Assembly: GCA_903922325.1 (NCBI GenBank)
Contig: CAIXTG010000077.1
Location: 1-16,988, forward strand
Reading direction: 5' to 3'
DNA length: 16,988 nt
From: an uncultured Actinomycetes bacterium
Lineage (GTDB): Bacteria; Actinomycetota; Actinomycetes; Nanopelagicales; Nanopelagicaceae
Numbering within the stretch: the first letter of the stretch is position 1; each line of letters begins with the position of its first letter. Shown piece after piece: positions 6,296 to 13,473 of this stretch. A program made the translations under genes and the position numbers. The notes below the pieces were generated by a model. It saw only the letters and a program-made list of their open reading frames with translations, made no database searches and was not told the origin of the DNA.

Positions 6296-7444
6296 ATGAG
6301 AACAATAAAAAGTGCACTAGTTGGTTCATTCGTGATTTTCTCCCTTATTTCAGCGCCTACGGCTGATGCCCGCTGGATGCTTGATACGGGACCTGAATTA
6401 ACGGTTTCAAGAATGGATGGCGAAGGGTTACTGCAGACTCGCTCAGATATTTACTTCACAGTCGATGTTGCTCAAGTTAATTCAACACCACAAGCTGCAG
6501 GACAAACTGCTGGGCCATCAGTTATTGAAAAGTATGCCGTCGTAGTCGATGGCGTGGTTGATAAAATTATTAATTGGGATGGCTTTAGCGAGAATGAAGA
6601 CCTAAACCCAGAAGCGGTAATCATTAAAATGCCTGAGAATGATGGCGTTAAATACGTTGATAGCTACGGAGATATCATCATTGCTCCTGTTTATCAGGGA
6701 AGCATCGTTTCCGCGTTGATCGCACCTGAAGTGAAAGTAACTCCCGAAGTTGGCTTAGTACAAATCATTGAAATAGTTGCCCCAGCTGAGCCAGTTGGGC
6801 CACCAGCAGTAAATGCCAGTGCCCCTGTTGTAGTTGCACAAGAGGTTGCGCCAAATAATTCAATTAACATGACAATTGAGGTCAAAACCTCTGAGATACC
6901 GGCTAACTCAACAGTTTCGATTCAGGTTGTTACAGACGGGCGTTCAACAACTTCAATTGGTGTTGACCCAACTGCGCCTCTCTCTCAGATAGTGGTTCGC
7001 GATCTACCTCAGAACGAGAATGTAACCGTGAAAACAATCATTACTAATTTGGATACTAATAAGGAAACCGTAATTATTAACCCTGTAGTTGCCACGATTC
7101 CGGCTCCGATAGTAATTCCTGAGCCAGCTCGTAATGCTGCGCAAGATTTAGCAACTATTGCTAAGCCGTATGTAACATCATTGATTTTTGATGCAAGCGG
7201 TCACCGTGTTGCCGAGATCAAGACACCGGTGATCCCAAATTACGATACTTCTAAAACAAACGCTTCATTAATGGTAGTTGGCCCTGGCGGCTCAACAACC
7301 TCCATTGGTTTATTCGGAAATGGTGAAACTCTGACTGTAGGCACCTTAGGGCCAGATTTCACTTACACTGTAAAAATTGTGCTTAGAGATTTAGGTTCAG
7401 GAAAAGAAACCTTTATCTTCGGAGATCCGATTGCTAAGGCTTGA
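6296..7444 (+). CDS. Secreted beta-rich protein with two related C-terminal modules
   Basis: 382 residues. A signal peptide (about 1-25, ending A-D-A) leads to an acidic N-terminal domain (about 26-145), then a Pro/Val/Ala-rich linker. Two similar modules follow. The first (about 192-261) contains V-S-I-Q-V-V-T-D-G-R-S-T-T-S-I-G and ends N-L-D-T-N-K-E-T-V-I-I. The second (about 295-375) contains A-S-L-M-V-V-G-P-G-G-S-T-T-S-I-G and ends D-L-G-S-G-K-E-T-F-I-F. The shared S-T-T-S-I-G (217-222 and 333-338) and K-E-T endings show an internal duplication, most likely Ig/Fn3-like sandwiches. No enzyme motif, sortase signal or C-terminal membrane anchor is seen. It is an exported protein of unknown role, perhaps cell-surface or adhesive. 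Confidence 0.7.
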   Translation: MRTIKSALVGSFVIFSLISAPTADARWMLDTGPELTVSRMDGEGLLQTRSDIYFTVDVAQVNSTPQAAGQTAGPSVIEKYAVVVDGVVDKIINWDGFSENEDLNPEAVIIKMPENDGVKYVDSYGDIIIAPVYQGSIVSALIAPEVKVTPEVGLVQIIEIVAPAEPVGPPAVNASAPVVVAQEVAPNNSINMTIEVKTSEIPANSTVSIQVVTDGRSTTSIGVDPTAPLSQIVVRDLPQNENVTVKTIITNLDTNKETVIINPVVATIPAPIVIPEPARNAAQDLATIAKPYVTSLIFDASGHRVAEIKTPVIPNYDTSKTNASLMVVGPGGSTTSIGLFGNGETLTVGTLGPDFTYTVKIVLRDLGSGKETFIFGDPIAKA

Positions 7445-7505
7445 TCAGTTTTAATAATCAAAATTCTCTAAATTAGACCCACCTGCATCTAACTGAAAGC
7501 TGCCA

Positions 7506-7904
7506 ATGGAACTAATCCGCAAAGCCACCCAAGTCTTACTCGGCGCTGCTCTTATGTATGCCGGTATCACTCACTTAACAACTAGCCGCCTTGAGTTCCA
7601 AGCCCAAGTCCCCACCTGGGTTCCGCTCTCTGCCGACTTTGTAGTGCTGGCATCTGGCGTGGTTGAAATCCTTCTGGGTCTATCTCTTGCATCCCTTCGC
7701 TATCGAAAAGAAGTTGGAATTGCCACCGCATTTTTCTTTATTGCAATCTTTCCGGGAAACATCTCGCAATACATCAACGGCATCGATGCCTTCGGATTAG
7801 ATAGTGACCGTGCCCGCGCAATTAGATTGATCTTTCAGCCAATTCTGGTGATCTGGGCACTCTGGTCAACGGGGGCTTGGCGCAGTTTGCGGCGTGGTAG
7901 ATAG
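7506..7904 (+). CDS. DoxX-like small integral membrane protein
   Basis: 132 residues with four predicted membrane helices, approximately 8-25, 45-63, 70-88 and 105-122. The pattern A-L-M-Y-A-G-I-T-H-L near the first helix and V-P-T-W-V-P after it is typical of DoxX-like proteins, as is the loop S-Q-Y-I-N-G-I-D between helices 3 and 4. Function in this broad family is vague; some members act in thiosulfate/quinone chemistry or oxidative stress complexes, which cannot be shown here. The start context is less clear than for neighbours: TAACTG sits 10 bases before the ATG and TAAATT (7469-7474) further up, with no good Shine-Dalgarno. It is transcribed alone, 61 bases after the secreted repeat protein. 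Confidence 0.75.
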   Translation: MELIRKATQVLLGAALMYAGITHLTTSRLEFQAQVPTWVPLSADFVVLASGVVEILLGLSLASLRYRKEVGIATAFFFIAIFPGNISQYINGIDAFGLDSDRARAIRLIFQPILVIWALWSTGAWRSLRRGR

Positions 7905-7956
7905 TTACTTTACTCAACGCAGTTAAATCAATTTAGAACATTAACTCTTGAGACGG

Positions 7957-10020
7957 CTAAAAGAAGCTTTTCGCAATAGATTCAAAAACTTTATGGTTAG
8001 TCGCGTAAAGCCAGATAATGGATATGGAAATAATCTGCAACGAAATGTGTGCAGTCACTCGGGTTTTTTCGGCCTTCGTCCAAACGAGCTGTTTCGCATT
8101 TTGAGAAAAATACTCCAGCGAAGGAAAAACTATTAGTGGCAGCAATATGGCGAAAATTCCAAGATAAACTTGAATTGAACTAAGTTCGATAATTCCTTGA
8201 GGACTCATTGACGCATTCTCAGTCCAAATATTAATTAGAGAAGCAAGTGCTAGTGTAAATACAATTTTTAAGGAATCTTCAATATTGAGCCATTTAAATC
8301 CTTTTAACTCTTTTTTACCTAGTAAGCTCAATAATGATGGGTAAACAAAAGCAATTGATAAGGCGATTGGGATGTAAAGTGATTTTGGAAACATCGGATA
8401 CAACAAGAAAGTGAATATGCTCGCGAGCACAATAGAACCAGAGAATGTTCGCCACTTATTTGCAGGAATCTGAGCCTTCATTAAGTTAAGTCGCAGAGGA
8501 AAAGCTCTTTGAGCTAAATCTGCCAATAAGTATCTCAGGGCCAGGATTGCCATTAGCCCATAGAGCAAGAAAGATTGATTCTTCTCAGTCATTGCATTAA
8601 TTTTTGAAAAAGGTGAATTTTCTGATCCAATAAATTGTAAGATCTTGACTAGAACCCATGAAGTAACAAGTGGGCCAAGTAGTAAATCGAGTGATCTTGC
8701 CCAGAGAAATTCAAAAGAACTTCTACCGAGTCGAGTTAATGGCCGAATGGACTTGGCTATGAATATCGGTGTTATTGCTATAAAGCCGATCCAAATCAGA
8801 TTTCTAACATTATCAACTTGAAAGAGTTGGCCATTTATTATCAAGTAGCTAATCATGGTGAATACATGAACGAGCCCTGCCAATGGATCAATAATTCCTA
8901 GTGATAAAACCGCATAAATTAAGAGAACGCTCATCGATTTTTCTTGAAACAGTTCGCTATAAGTCCAAGAACCTAGAAGAACTGCTACGGGATATAGCGT
9001 GAGAGAGAATGAGCCGGAAATTGCACGCAGGTATTGAGCTTCAGAAATAGTGTTGGCAATAGATTGAGAAAGCTGACTAATCCTTACACTTATATTTGGA
9101 ATAAAAGATTCAAATAGTCCGCTAAGTCGAATCCATTTAAATTTCCATAGTTTTAGATCATCGCCAATACCGTGTTCAACTTTTTCTCCATCAAACTCTT
9201 CGTCCCGTGTACGAATCCGGGTTATCTCAGAAATTGGGGAATCGGCACCACGTTGAGGCTGAGATGGAATTGCAGTTCCTGCTACGGCAGTGATGCCTAA
9301 GACCACAGCGATCGGCAATAACTTGTTAAAAACTTTATCAACCAGCACTTCATCAACCCGATTTCCACCTAGAACTTCAATCTGTGGTGCGAAACTTTGA
9401 ATTGGGCTAGGCGAGATAGTCGGTGTTTGGGATTCTTCGGGAGTCAGAATCGGCGTTGGGCTTGCTGTGCTAATCGCTGCTGGGCTCGGAGTATCCGTTT
9501 TTTCTGGCTTCTTACTGGCTTGGCTTGGTGTAGCAGTAGCTACAGCAGGAAGGCTTGGTTTTGTTGCAATAGCTACAGCGGGAAGGCTTGGTTTTGTAGC
9601 CTCAAAATATTTTTCCGAAAACCAAATTTGTTCACTTCGCCCTTCAACGATCTGGCAAGTAAATTCTCGACCATAGATATCCTGTCGCGGAATGCCTATA
9701 TCGGATTCCATGCACTTTCTGCCAAAAGCCAAACTGTCTTTAGACTCTTTATCGTTTGTTATGTATTTCGAGTGGTCTGGCTCTGAATCGATATGCCATA
9801 GTAAATTATTTGGTGAGCTTGAACTTTTTAGACAAATTAATGATGGGCTTTCATCTGGATAAAGAACTGTTTGATACAAAAACATGCAGGAATTTCCAGC
9901 AGTATCTGCAGCAAGACTGCTAGGAATGAATGCAGCTAGAAATAACATCAGGATTGCTGCCGTAATTGCGGCCGCTGTCTTAGACGTTAGTTCATGGCTA
10001 AATAGGCCCACTTTTCTCAC
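7957..10020 (-). CDS. Large chimeric protein: exported Cys-module domain, Pro/Thr/Ser linker, polytopic membrane region
   Basis: 687 residues, family not recognised. An N-terminal hydrophobic signal (about 15-37) ends S-S-L-A-A. Two divergent copies of the GxxC...C...W module follow: G42/C45/C63/W75 and G100/C103/C122/W133. A Pro/Ser/Thr-rich linker (about 141-210) contains two 11-residue repeats A-T-K-P-S-L-P-A-V-A. After a membrane segment near 234-251 comes a charged loop (about 255-300), then a long hydrophobic region (about 335-675) with some nine or ten more helices. The linker should lie outside the cell. No transporter, ATPase or kinase motif is evident. The proposed GTG start is uncertain: AATACT, an imperfect -10, lies six bases upstream. 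There is no obvious operon partner. Confidence 0.7.
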   Translation of the reverse strand: MRKVGLFSHELTSKTAAAITAAILMLFLAAFIPSSLAADTAGNSCMFLYQTVLYPDESPSLICLKSSSSPNNLLWHIDSEPDHSKYITNDKESKDSLAFGRKCMESDIGIPRQDIYGREFTCQIVEGRSEQIWFSEKYFEATKPSLPAVAIATKPSLPAVATATPSQASKKPEKTDTPSPAAISTASPTPILTPEESQTPTISPSPIQSFAPQIEVLGGNRVDEVLVDKVFNKLLPIAVVLGITAVAGTAIPSQPQRGADSPISEITRIRTRDEEFDGEKVEHGIGDDLKLWKFKWIRLSGLFESFIPNISVRISQLSQSIANTISEAQYLRAISGSFSLTLYPVAVLLGSWTYSELFQEKSMSVLLIYAVLSLGIIDPLAGLVHVFTMISYLIINGQLFQVDNVRNLIWIGFIAITPIFIAKSIRPLTRLGRSSFEFLWARSLDLLLGPLVTSWVLVKILQFIGSENSPFSKINAMTEKNQSFLLYGLMAILALRYLLADLAQRAFPLRLNLMKAQIPANKWRTFSGSIVLASIFTFLLYPMFPKSLYIPIALSIAFVYPSLLSLLGKKELKGFKWLNIEDSLKIVFTLALASLINIWTENASMSPQGIIELSSIQVYLGIFAILLPLIVFPSLEYFSQNAKQLVWTKAEKTRVTAHISLQIISISIIWLYATNHKVFESIAKSFF
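9538..9603. repeat. Two tandem 33-base repeats inside the linker of the chimeric membrane protein
   Basis: Units at 9538-9570 and 9571-9603 share AGCTACAGC and GGAAGGCTTGGTTTTGT and differ at a few positions. They encode two copies of an 11-residue Pro/Ala/Lys unit and look like a recent in-frame duplication. Confidence 0.85.
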
Positions 10021-10154
10021 ATCGTGAGTATTGCTTACTTTGCAAAGCTTTCCAAGAGTCTAGATATGAACTCTTAGCCCAGACCTCATCAATACTTTTT
10101 CATGGTCCGATAATATTTCACTTTATGCTACGTTGGTTCGCAGAAGACGTTAAT

Positions 10155-10394
10155 TTAAAGCGCGCCTAGCTTTTCTTTAACCGCCATCGCAGATGGATTA
10201 GTCAGCGATGTTCCATCTGAGAAAACCAGCGTCGGCACCATCTGATTGCCATTGTTTAGTGATTCCACCAGGGCGGCAGCTTCAGGGGATTGCTCAATAT
10301 CGACCTCAGTAAAGGTGATCTCAAGCTCTGCCAGTTGTCCCTTAAGGCGCTTACATGGGCCACACCAGGATGTTGAATACAAAGTAAAGGTCAT
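10155..10394 (-). CDS. Mycoredoxin-like glutaredoxin-family protein
   Basis: 79 residues from ATG 10394. The active site is T-S-W-C11-G-P-C14-K-R-L-K, then E-V-D-I-E, N-G-N-Q-M-V-P-T-L-V-F (with the cis-proline) and L-T-N-P-S. This is the layout of actinobacterial mycoredoxin 1, which reduces mycothiol mixed disulfides using the mycothiol/mycothione reductase system; typical Mrx1 has C-G-Y-C, here C-G-P-C. The GTG six bases upstream (10400) is in frame, but it lies directly after the TAGAAT box and so before the expected transcript end; ATG 10394 has the six-base spacing used by other genes here. The protein is cytoplasmic. It diverges from the lipoprotein gene at 10445. Confidence 0.88.
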   Translation of the reverse strand: MTFTLYSTSWCGPCKRLKGQLAELEITFTEVDIEQSPEAAALVESLNNGNQMVPTLVFSDGTSLTNPSAMAVKEKLGAL

Positions 10395-10400
10395 ATCCAC

Positions 10401-10406
10401 ATTCTA
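10401..10406 (-). promoter_or_regulatory. -10 box (TAGAAT) for leaderless mycoredoxin-like gene
   Basis: TAGAAT on the minus strand, six bases before ATG 10394. It decides the ATG against the GTG at 10400. Confidence 0.6.
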
Positions 10407-10432
10407 GACTCAAAATATTGATTATGAACCAT

Positions 10433-10438
10433 TAGCCT
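10433..10438 (+). promoter_or_regulatory. -10 box (TAGCCT) for leaderless lipoprotein gene
   Basis: ATTAGCCT then six bases then ATG 10445, identical over eight bases to the box at 413-420. Confidence 0.6.
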
Positions 10439-10444
10439 ATTCAC

Positions 10445-11680
10445 ATGATCTTTAGAAAAGTCAGCCTCGGAGCGGTAATCATTTCGCTGACGCTCTTATT
10501 GTCATCCTGTGTTGAGGTGAGAGGCGATCTAAGTGTGAGTTCGGCCGCCCGAATCAATGGCGAGATAACTTACACACTTAGTAAAACGTTGGCCGCCGGG
10601 GCAGGGCTTAATAGTTTGGCGGATGTAAAAAGCGAAGCAATTAGTAATCCAGAAGCCCAAATCGGTTTTTGCAAAGATGCCCCGATTACTGAAGATGCAT
10701 CAAACTACATTCTTAAATGCCCGCTTAAAGATATTTTAACTGATTCAGGCGAGATAAGTGCCAGCATTACAGGCGGCACCATAGTTTTCAGGTATAAAGC
10801 AAATTTAGATTCATCTTCTACGACAGGTGATCAAACTAATTTTGGTTCGGTATCCATAACAATCAGATTCCTTAACCCAGTTATATCTTATAAAGAAAAT
10901 AAGGTTGGGCTAGTTACAAAAGTTGATGATCTCACTTATCGAATCTCTGGTTCTGCAAATGAACCTATTAATATTGAAATCACCGCAACCATTGCCGCCA
11001 GCAGTGGAACGGCAAGTACAGCGCCTACTCCCGCACCTTCGACTACAGCTACTGCAATCGATCAAGCAGCTGCTGATGCTGCTCTTAAAGCAGCGGCAGA
11101 AAAGGCTGCAGCAGATTTGAAAGCTAAGGAAGAAGCAGAAGCGAAAGCAGCGGCAGACCTAAAGGCTAAACAAGACGCAGAAGCTGCGGAAGCAAAAGCA
11201 GCGGCAGATAAGGCCGCAGCCGACTTAACAGCTAAGCAAGAAGCAGAAGCGAAAGCAGCCGCAGATCTAAAGGCTAAACAAGATGCCGACGCAGCTGCAG
11301 ATCTAAAAGCCAAGCAAGAAGCAGATGCGAAGGCAGCCGCAGATAAGGCCACCGCAGAGCTAAGGGCTAAACAAGAGGCAGATGCGAGGGCAGCCGCTGA
11401 CCTAAAAGCCAAGCAAGAAGCAGATGCGAAAGTCGCTTCAGATAAGGCTGCTGCTGACCTAAAAGCCAAGCAAGAAGCAGATGCAAAGGCCGCAGCAGAT
11501 TTAAAGGCTAAGAAGGCGGCAGAAGCGAAAGCCGCAGCTGCAAAGATTCTCGCCGATGCGAAAGCGAAAGCGAAAGCCGCAGCTTCAAAGAAAACAACGA
11601 TTACTTGCGTTAAGGGAAAACTAGTAAAGAAGGTAACGGCTGTTAAACCCGTTTGCCCAAAGGGCTATAAGAAGAAATGA
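10445..11680 (+). CDS. LppM-like lipoprotein with long Ala/Lys/Glu-rich helical stalk
   Basis: 411 residues. The lipobox L-L-S-S-C22 indicates lipid anchoring outside the membrane. Residues about 23-185 are beta-rich and resemble the actinobacterial LppM domain (R-G-D-L-S-V-S-S-A-A-R-I-N-G-E near 26-40); C76 and C92 may pair. A short Thr/Pro/Ala linker (190-204) precedes an extended helix of A-A-A-D-L-K-A-K-Q-E-A-D-A-K-type repeats (about 206-382). A C-terminal module, T-C388-V-K-G-K-L ... V-C404-P-K-G-Y-K-K-K, ends the protein; its basic tail could hold cell-wall polymers. The stalk resembles TolA-like spacers and would reach across a thick wall. No catalytic motif is seen. The neighbouring gene at 11801 has a similar stalk with other end domains. 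ATG 10445 is fixed by the -10 box. Confidence 0.75.
   Translation: MIFRKVSLGAVIISLTLLLSSCVEVRGDLSVSSAARINGEITYTLSKTLAAGAGLNSLADVKSEAISNPEAQIGFCKDAPITEDASNYILKCPLKDILTDSGEISASITGGTIVFRYKANLDSSSTTGDQTNFGSVSITIRFLNPVISYKENKVGLVTKVDDLTYRISGSANEPINIEITATIAASSGTASTAPTPAPSTTATAIDQAAADAALKAAAEKAAADLKAKEEAEAKAAADLKAKQDAEAAEAKAAADKAAADLTAKQEAEAKAAADLKAKQDADAAADLKAKQEADAKAAADKATAELRAKQEADARAAADLKAKQEADAKVASDKAAADLKAKQEADAKAAADLKAKKAAEAKAAAAKILADAKAKAKAAASKKTTITCVKGKLVKKVTAVKPVCPKGYKKK
11060..11590 (+). repeat. Degenerate Ala/Lys/Glu/Asp codon repeats encoding the lipoprotein stalk
   Basis: Imperfect repeats such as GCAGATCTAAAGGCTAAACA and AAGCAAGAAGCAGATGCGAA recur with spacings around 42 bases. They encode residues about 206-382. 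The periodic codons also create a long open frame on the opposite strand (11062-11469) that is an artefact. Confidence 0.85.
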
Positions 11681-11687
11681 CCACCAT

Positions 11688-11707
11688 GCTAATTGTCGGT
11701 AATTAGC
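11688..11707 (+). terminator. Hairpin after the lipoprotein gene, possible weak terminator
   Basis: GCTAATT and AATTAGC are perfect 7-base arms around GTCGGT, starting eight bases after the TGA. Only three T follow, so termination would be weak, or the hairpin may stabilise the mRNA 3' end. Confidence 0.35.
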
Positions 11708-11785
11708 TTTCAGGCGGTAATCGGGTTGATAGATTTAATTTTTTAGTTTTAACACGATGTATCTAGGTATTTCAGCTAATTGATT

Positions 11786-11791
11786 TACTAT
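11786..11791 (+). promoter_or_regulatory. -10 box (TACTAT) near the stalked Lcl-domain gene
   Basis: TACTAT precedes ATG 11801 by nine bases rather than six, giving a near-leaderless mRNA if used. No Shine-Dalgarno is visible. Confidence 0.4.
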
Positions 11792-11800
11792 ATGACCATT

Positions 11801-13420
11801 ATGAAACGATTAGTACCCCTACTTTGTGCGGCTTTGTTTATATCAATGTTTTCAGCACCAGCCTTTGCGGTGGTAAAAGCGGGGTCACCCTGTACCAAAT
11901 TAGACTCTATTTCTTCTGTTGCAGGTTATAAATACACTTGCATAAAGTCGGGTAAAAAACTTGTATGGAGCAAAGGCGTAAAGGCTGAGATATATGACGC
12001 TGCCTTTGCCGAGGCTTTTCTCTCTCAAGCAAAAGCTTCTGCGGCACAAATTCTTGCCAATGCTAAGGAAATGGCAAATCAAATATCCAGGCCGCCATAT
12101 TGCAGTACCGGAAATTCGAGCGCATATGCCTCAATTGGTGGGGATCCGAGCACTGGATTAAGAGCCTTAGTGTTTGAGAATCCTGGGAAATGTGAACTAC
12201 TAGTAAGAGCTTCTGCTGTGTTTTTCTGTGACGGCGCCGGTCGGAAGATGAGCAATGTTGTCACAAGCACTGGAACTTTTTCATTGAGGGCGGGTCAGAC
12301 TCTATTAGTTTCATACAATATTTCCAACTATTTTCCACAAGTGCTAAATGATTGTTACCTTCTCACCAGAGTTTCATCAAATCTTGTAAATATTAGTTCT
12401 CTTCACCGAGCCCCAAGCATTACGGTACTTTCATCAACTTATACTGGAGCATTCAACCAAGCCGAGGCAACGAAGAAAGCCAACCAATATTTAAAGAACG
12501 AAAAAGCCCGTGCAGATAAAGTAATTGCTGATGCAAAAAATCCAACGCTAATTGCAAAAGCGTGGAAGGCAGCAGCGGAGGCAAAAATTGCGGCCGACAT
12601 TCAAGCTGTAATTGATGCTAAAGCTGCAGCGGATGCAAAGGTAGTAGCCGACGCTAAAGCTGCAGCCGACGCTAAAGCTGCAGCCGACGCTAAATTGGTA
12701 GCCGACGCGAAAGCTGCGGCCGAAGCCAAAGCGGTAGCTGACGCAAAAGCTGCGGTCGAGGCTAAAGCTGCAGCGGACTCAGCTGCCCGGGCAAAATATG
12801 ACGAGGGTTTAGGTAAAGTCTGCGTCCCAGGCTCAAACTGTCAAATTGGTAATACTGGCCCAGGTGGCGGAATTGTTTTCTATGATGCTGGCAGCCAAAA
12901 ATCTTGGGGCCGATATTTAGAAGTTGCACCTAATGGCTGGTCGGGGAGTGCAGATGATCCGAAGGCCGAATGGTGCAATGTATATACGAACTTGATTGGT
13001 TCTGTCACTGATGCTGCTATTAGAACAACTTTCGGAGTTGAAATCGGAAAAGGAAAAGCGAACACCGATTTGATGATGGCGAATTGCACATCGGGCGCAG
13101 GCATCGTATCTAGATTGTATAAAGGCGGCGGGAAGAGCGACTGGTACTTACCATCAAGATTTGAACTCGAGGCGCTATGTAAATATGCGCGCTATCAACC
13201 CACAGAAAATAGCGATGTGACTTGTAATGCAGGTGGAATCTTACGCCAAGGATTCGCTGATTTCCTCGGTTACTGGTCCTCTTCTGAATACCAAAGCGGC
13301 GGCGAAGGCTTCTACGGCTCGCCTTTGATAAAGGAGTTTCAATCTAGCGGCGTCGAGACACCTATCCGACTCGGAGGCAAGAACGTAACCATTTATTTTC
13401 GGCCGATCAGGGCGTTTTAA
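11801..13420 (+). CDS. Secreted stalked surface protein with C-terminal Lcl/DUF1566-type domain
   Basis: 539 residues from ATG 11801, chosen because a clean signal peptide (M-K-R-L-V-P-L-L ... A-F-A, about 1-23) begins there; TTG 11780 and ATG 11792 are upstream options. The GxxC...C...W module follows (G28, C31, C47, W56). Residues 62-225 form a domain with C101, C131, C143 and C185. An Ala/Lys/Asp helical stalk runs about 222-333. The C-terminal domain (about 338-539) has the Lcl/DUF1566 hallmarks: G-P-G-G-G-I-V-F, W-Y-L-P-S-R-F-E-L, Y-W-S-S-S-E-Y and a final R-P-I-R-A-F. In Legionella Lcl this domain binds sulfated glycans, so a polysaccharide-binding adhesin is plausible but inferred. No membrane anchor other than the signal is seen. 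Confidence 0.78.
   Translation: MKRLVPLLCAALFISMFSAPAFAVVKAGSPCTKLDSISSVAGYKYTCIKSGKKLVWSKGVKAEIYDAAFAEAFLSQAKASAAQILANAKEMANQISRPPYCSTGNSSAYASIGGDPSTGLRALVFENPGKCELLVRASAVFFCDGAGRKMSNVVTSTGTFSLRAGQTLLVSYNISNYFPQVLNDCYLLTRVSSNLVNISSLHRAPSITVLSSTYTGAFNQAEATKKANQYLKNEKARADKVIADAKNPTLIAKAWKAAAEAKIAADIQAVIDAKAAADAKVVADAKAAADAKAAADAKLVADAKAAAEAKAVADAKAAVEAKAAADSAARAKYDEGLGKVCVPGSNCQIGNTGPGGGIVFYDAGSQKSWGRYLEVAPNGWSGSADDPKAEWCNVYTNLIGSVTDAAIRTTFGVEIGKGKANTDLMMANCTSGAGIVSRLYKGGGKSDWYLPSRFELEALCKYARYQPTENSDVTCNAGGILRQGFADFLGYWSSSEYQSGGEGFYGSPLIKEFQSSGVETPIRLGGKNVTIYFRPIRAF
12629..12772 (+). repeat. Eight tandem 18-base units encoding the helical stalk of the Lcl-domain protein
   Basis: Units run in register; those at 12647-12664 and 12665-12682 are identical (GCCGACGCTAAAGCTGCA) and the others differ by a few bases. 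Each encodes a hexapeptide of the A-D/E-A-K-A/V-A/V type, a substrate for slipped-strand length change. Confidence 0.85.
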
Positions 13421-13462
13421 TCTTTGCAGCGCGCCTAACCAGTTACCAATGAAGGCGAAATC

Positions 13463-13468
13463 TACAAT
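13463..13468 (+). promoter_or_regulatory. -10 box (TACAAT) for the zinc-ribbon membrane protein
   Basis: TACAAT lies five bases before ATG 13474, one less than the usual six, consistent with a leaderless start. Confidence 0.5.
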
Positions 13469-13473
13469 TCGAC

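Noticed and set aside
9397..9786. 129-codon plus-strand frame opposite the chimeric membrane gene
   Set aside because: Antisense shadow of the Pro/Thr linker and Cys modules; Trp/Cys-rich composition typical of a non-coding frame.
10053..10074. AAGAGT/ACTCTT inverted repeat between the chimeric and mycoredoxin genes
   Set aside because: Only six bases per arm with a ten-base loop and no T-run; expected by chance in a window of this size.
10125..10169. 15-codon plus-strand frame beginning at ATG 10125 after a TAATAT sequence
   Set aside because: Spacing of eight bases and tiny size; it overlaps the 3' end of the mycoredoxin-like gene and encodes nothing recognisable.
11062..11469. 135-codon open frame on the minus strand, Ala/Ser-rich
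   Set aside because: It is the mirror of the repetitive Ala/Lys codons of the lipoprotein stalk; low complexity with no promoter or ribosome site.
12629..12772. CRISPR-like regular repeats
   Set aside because: Units are 18 bases, contiguous without spacers, and in frame with a coding stalk.
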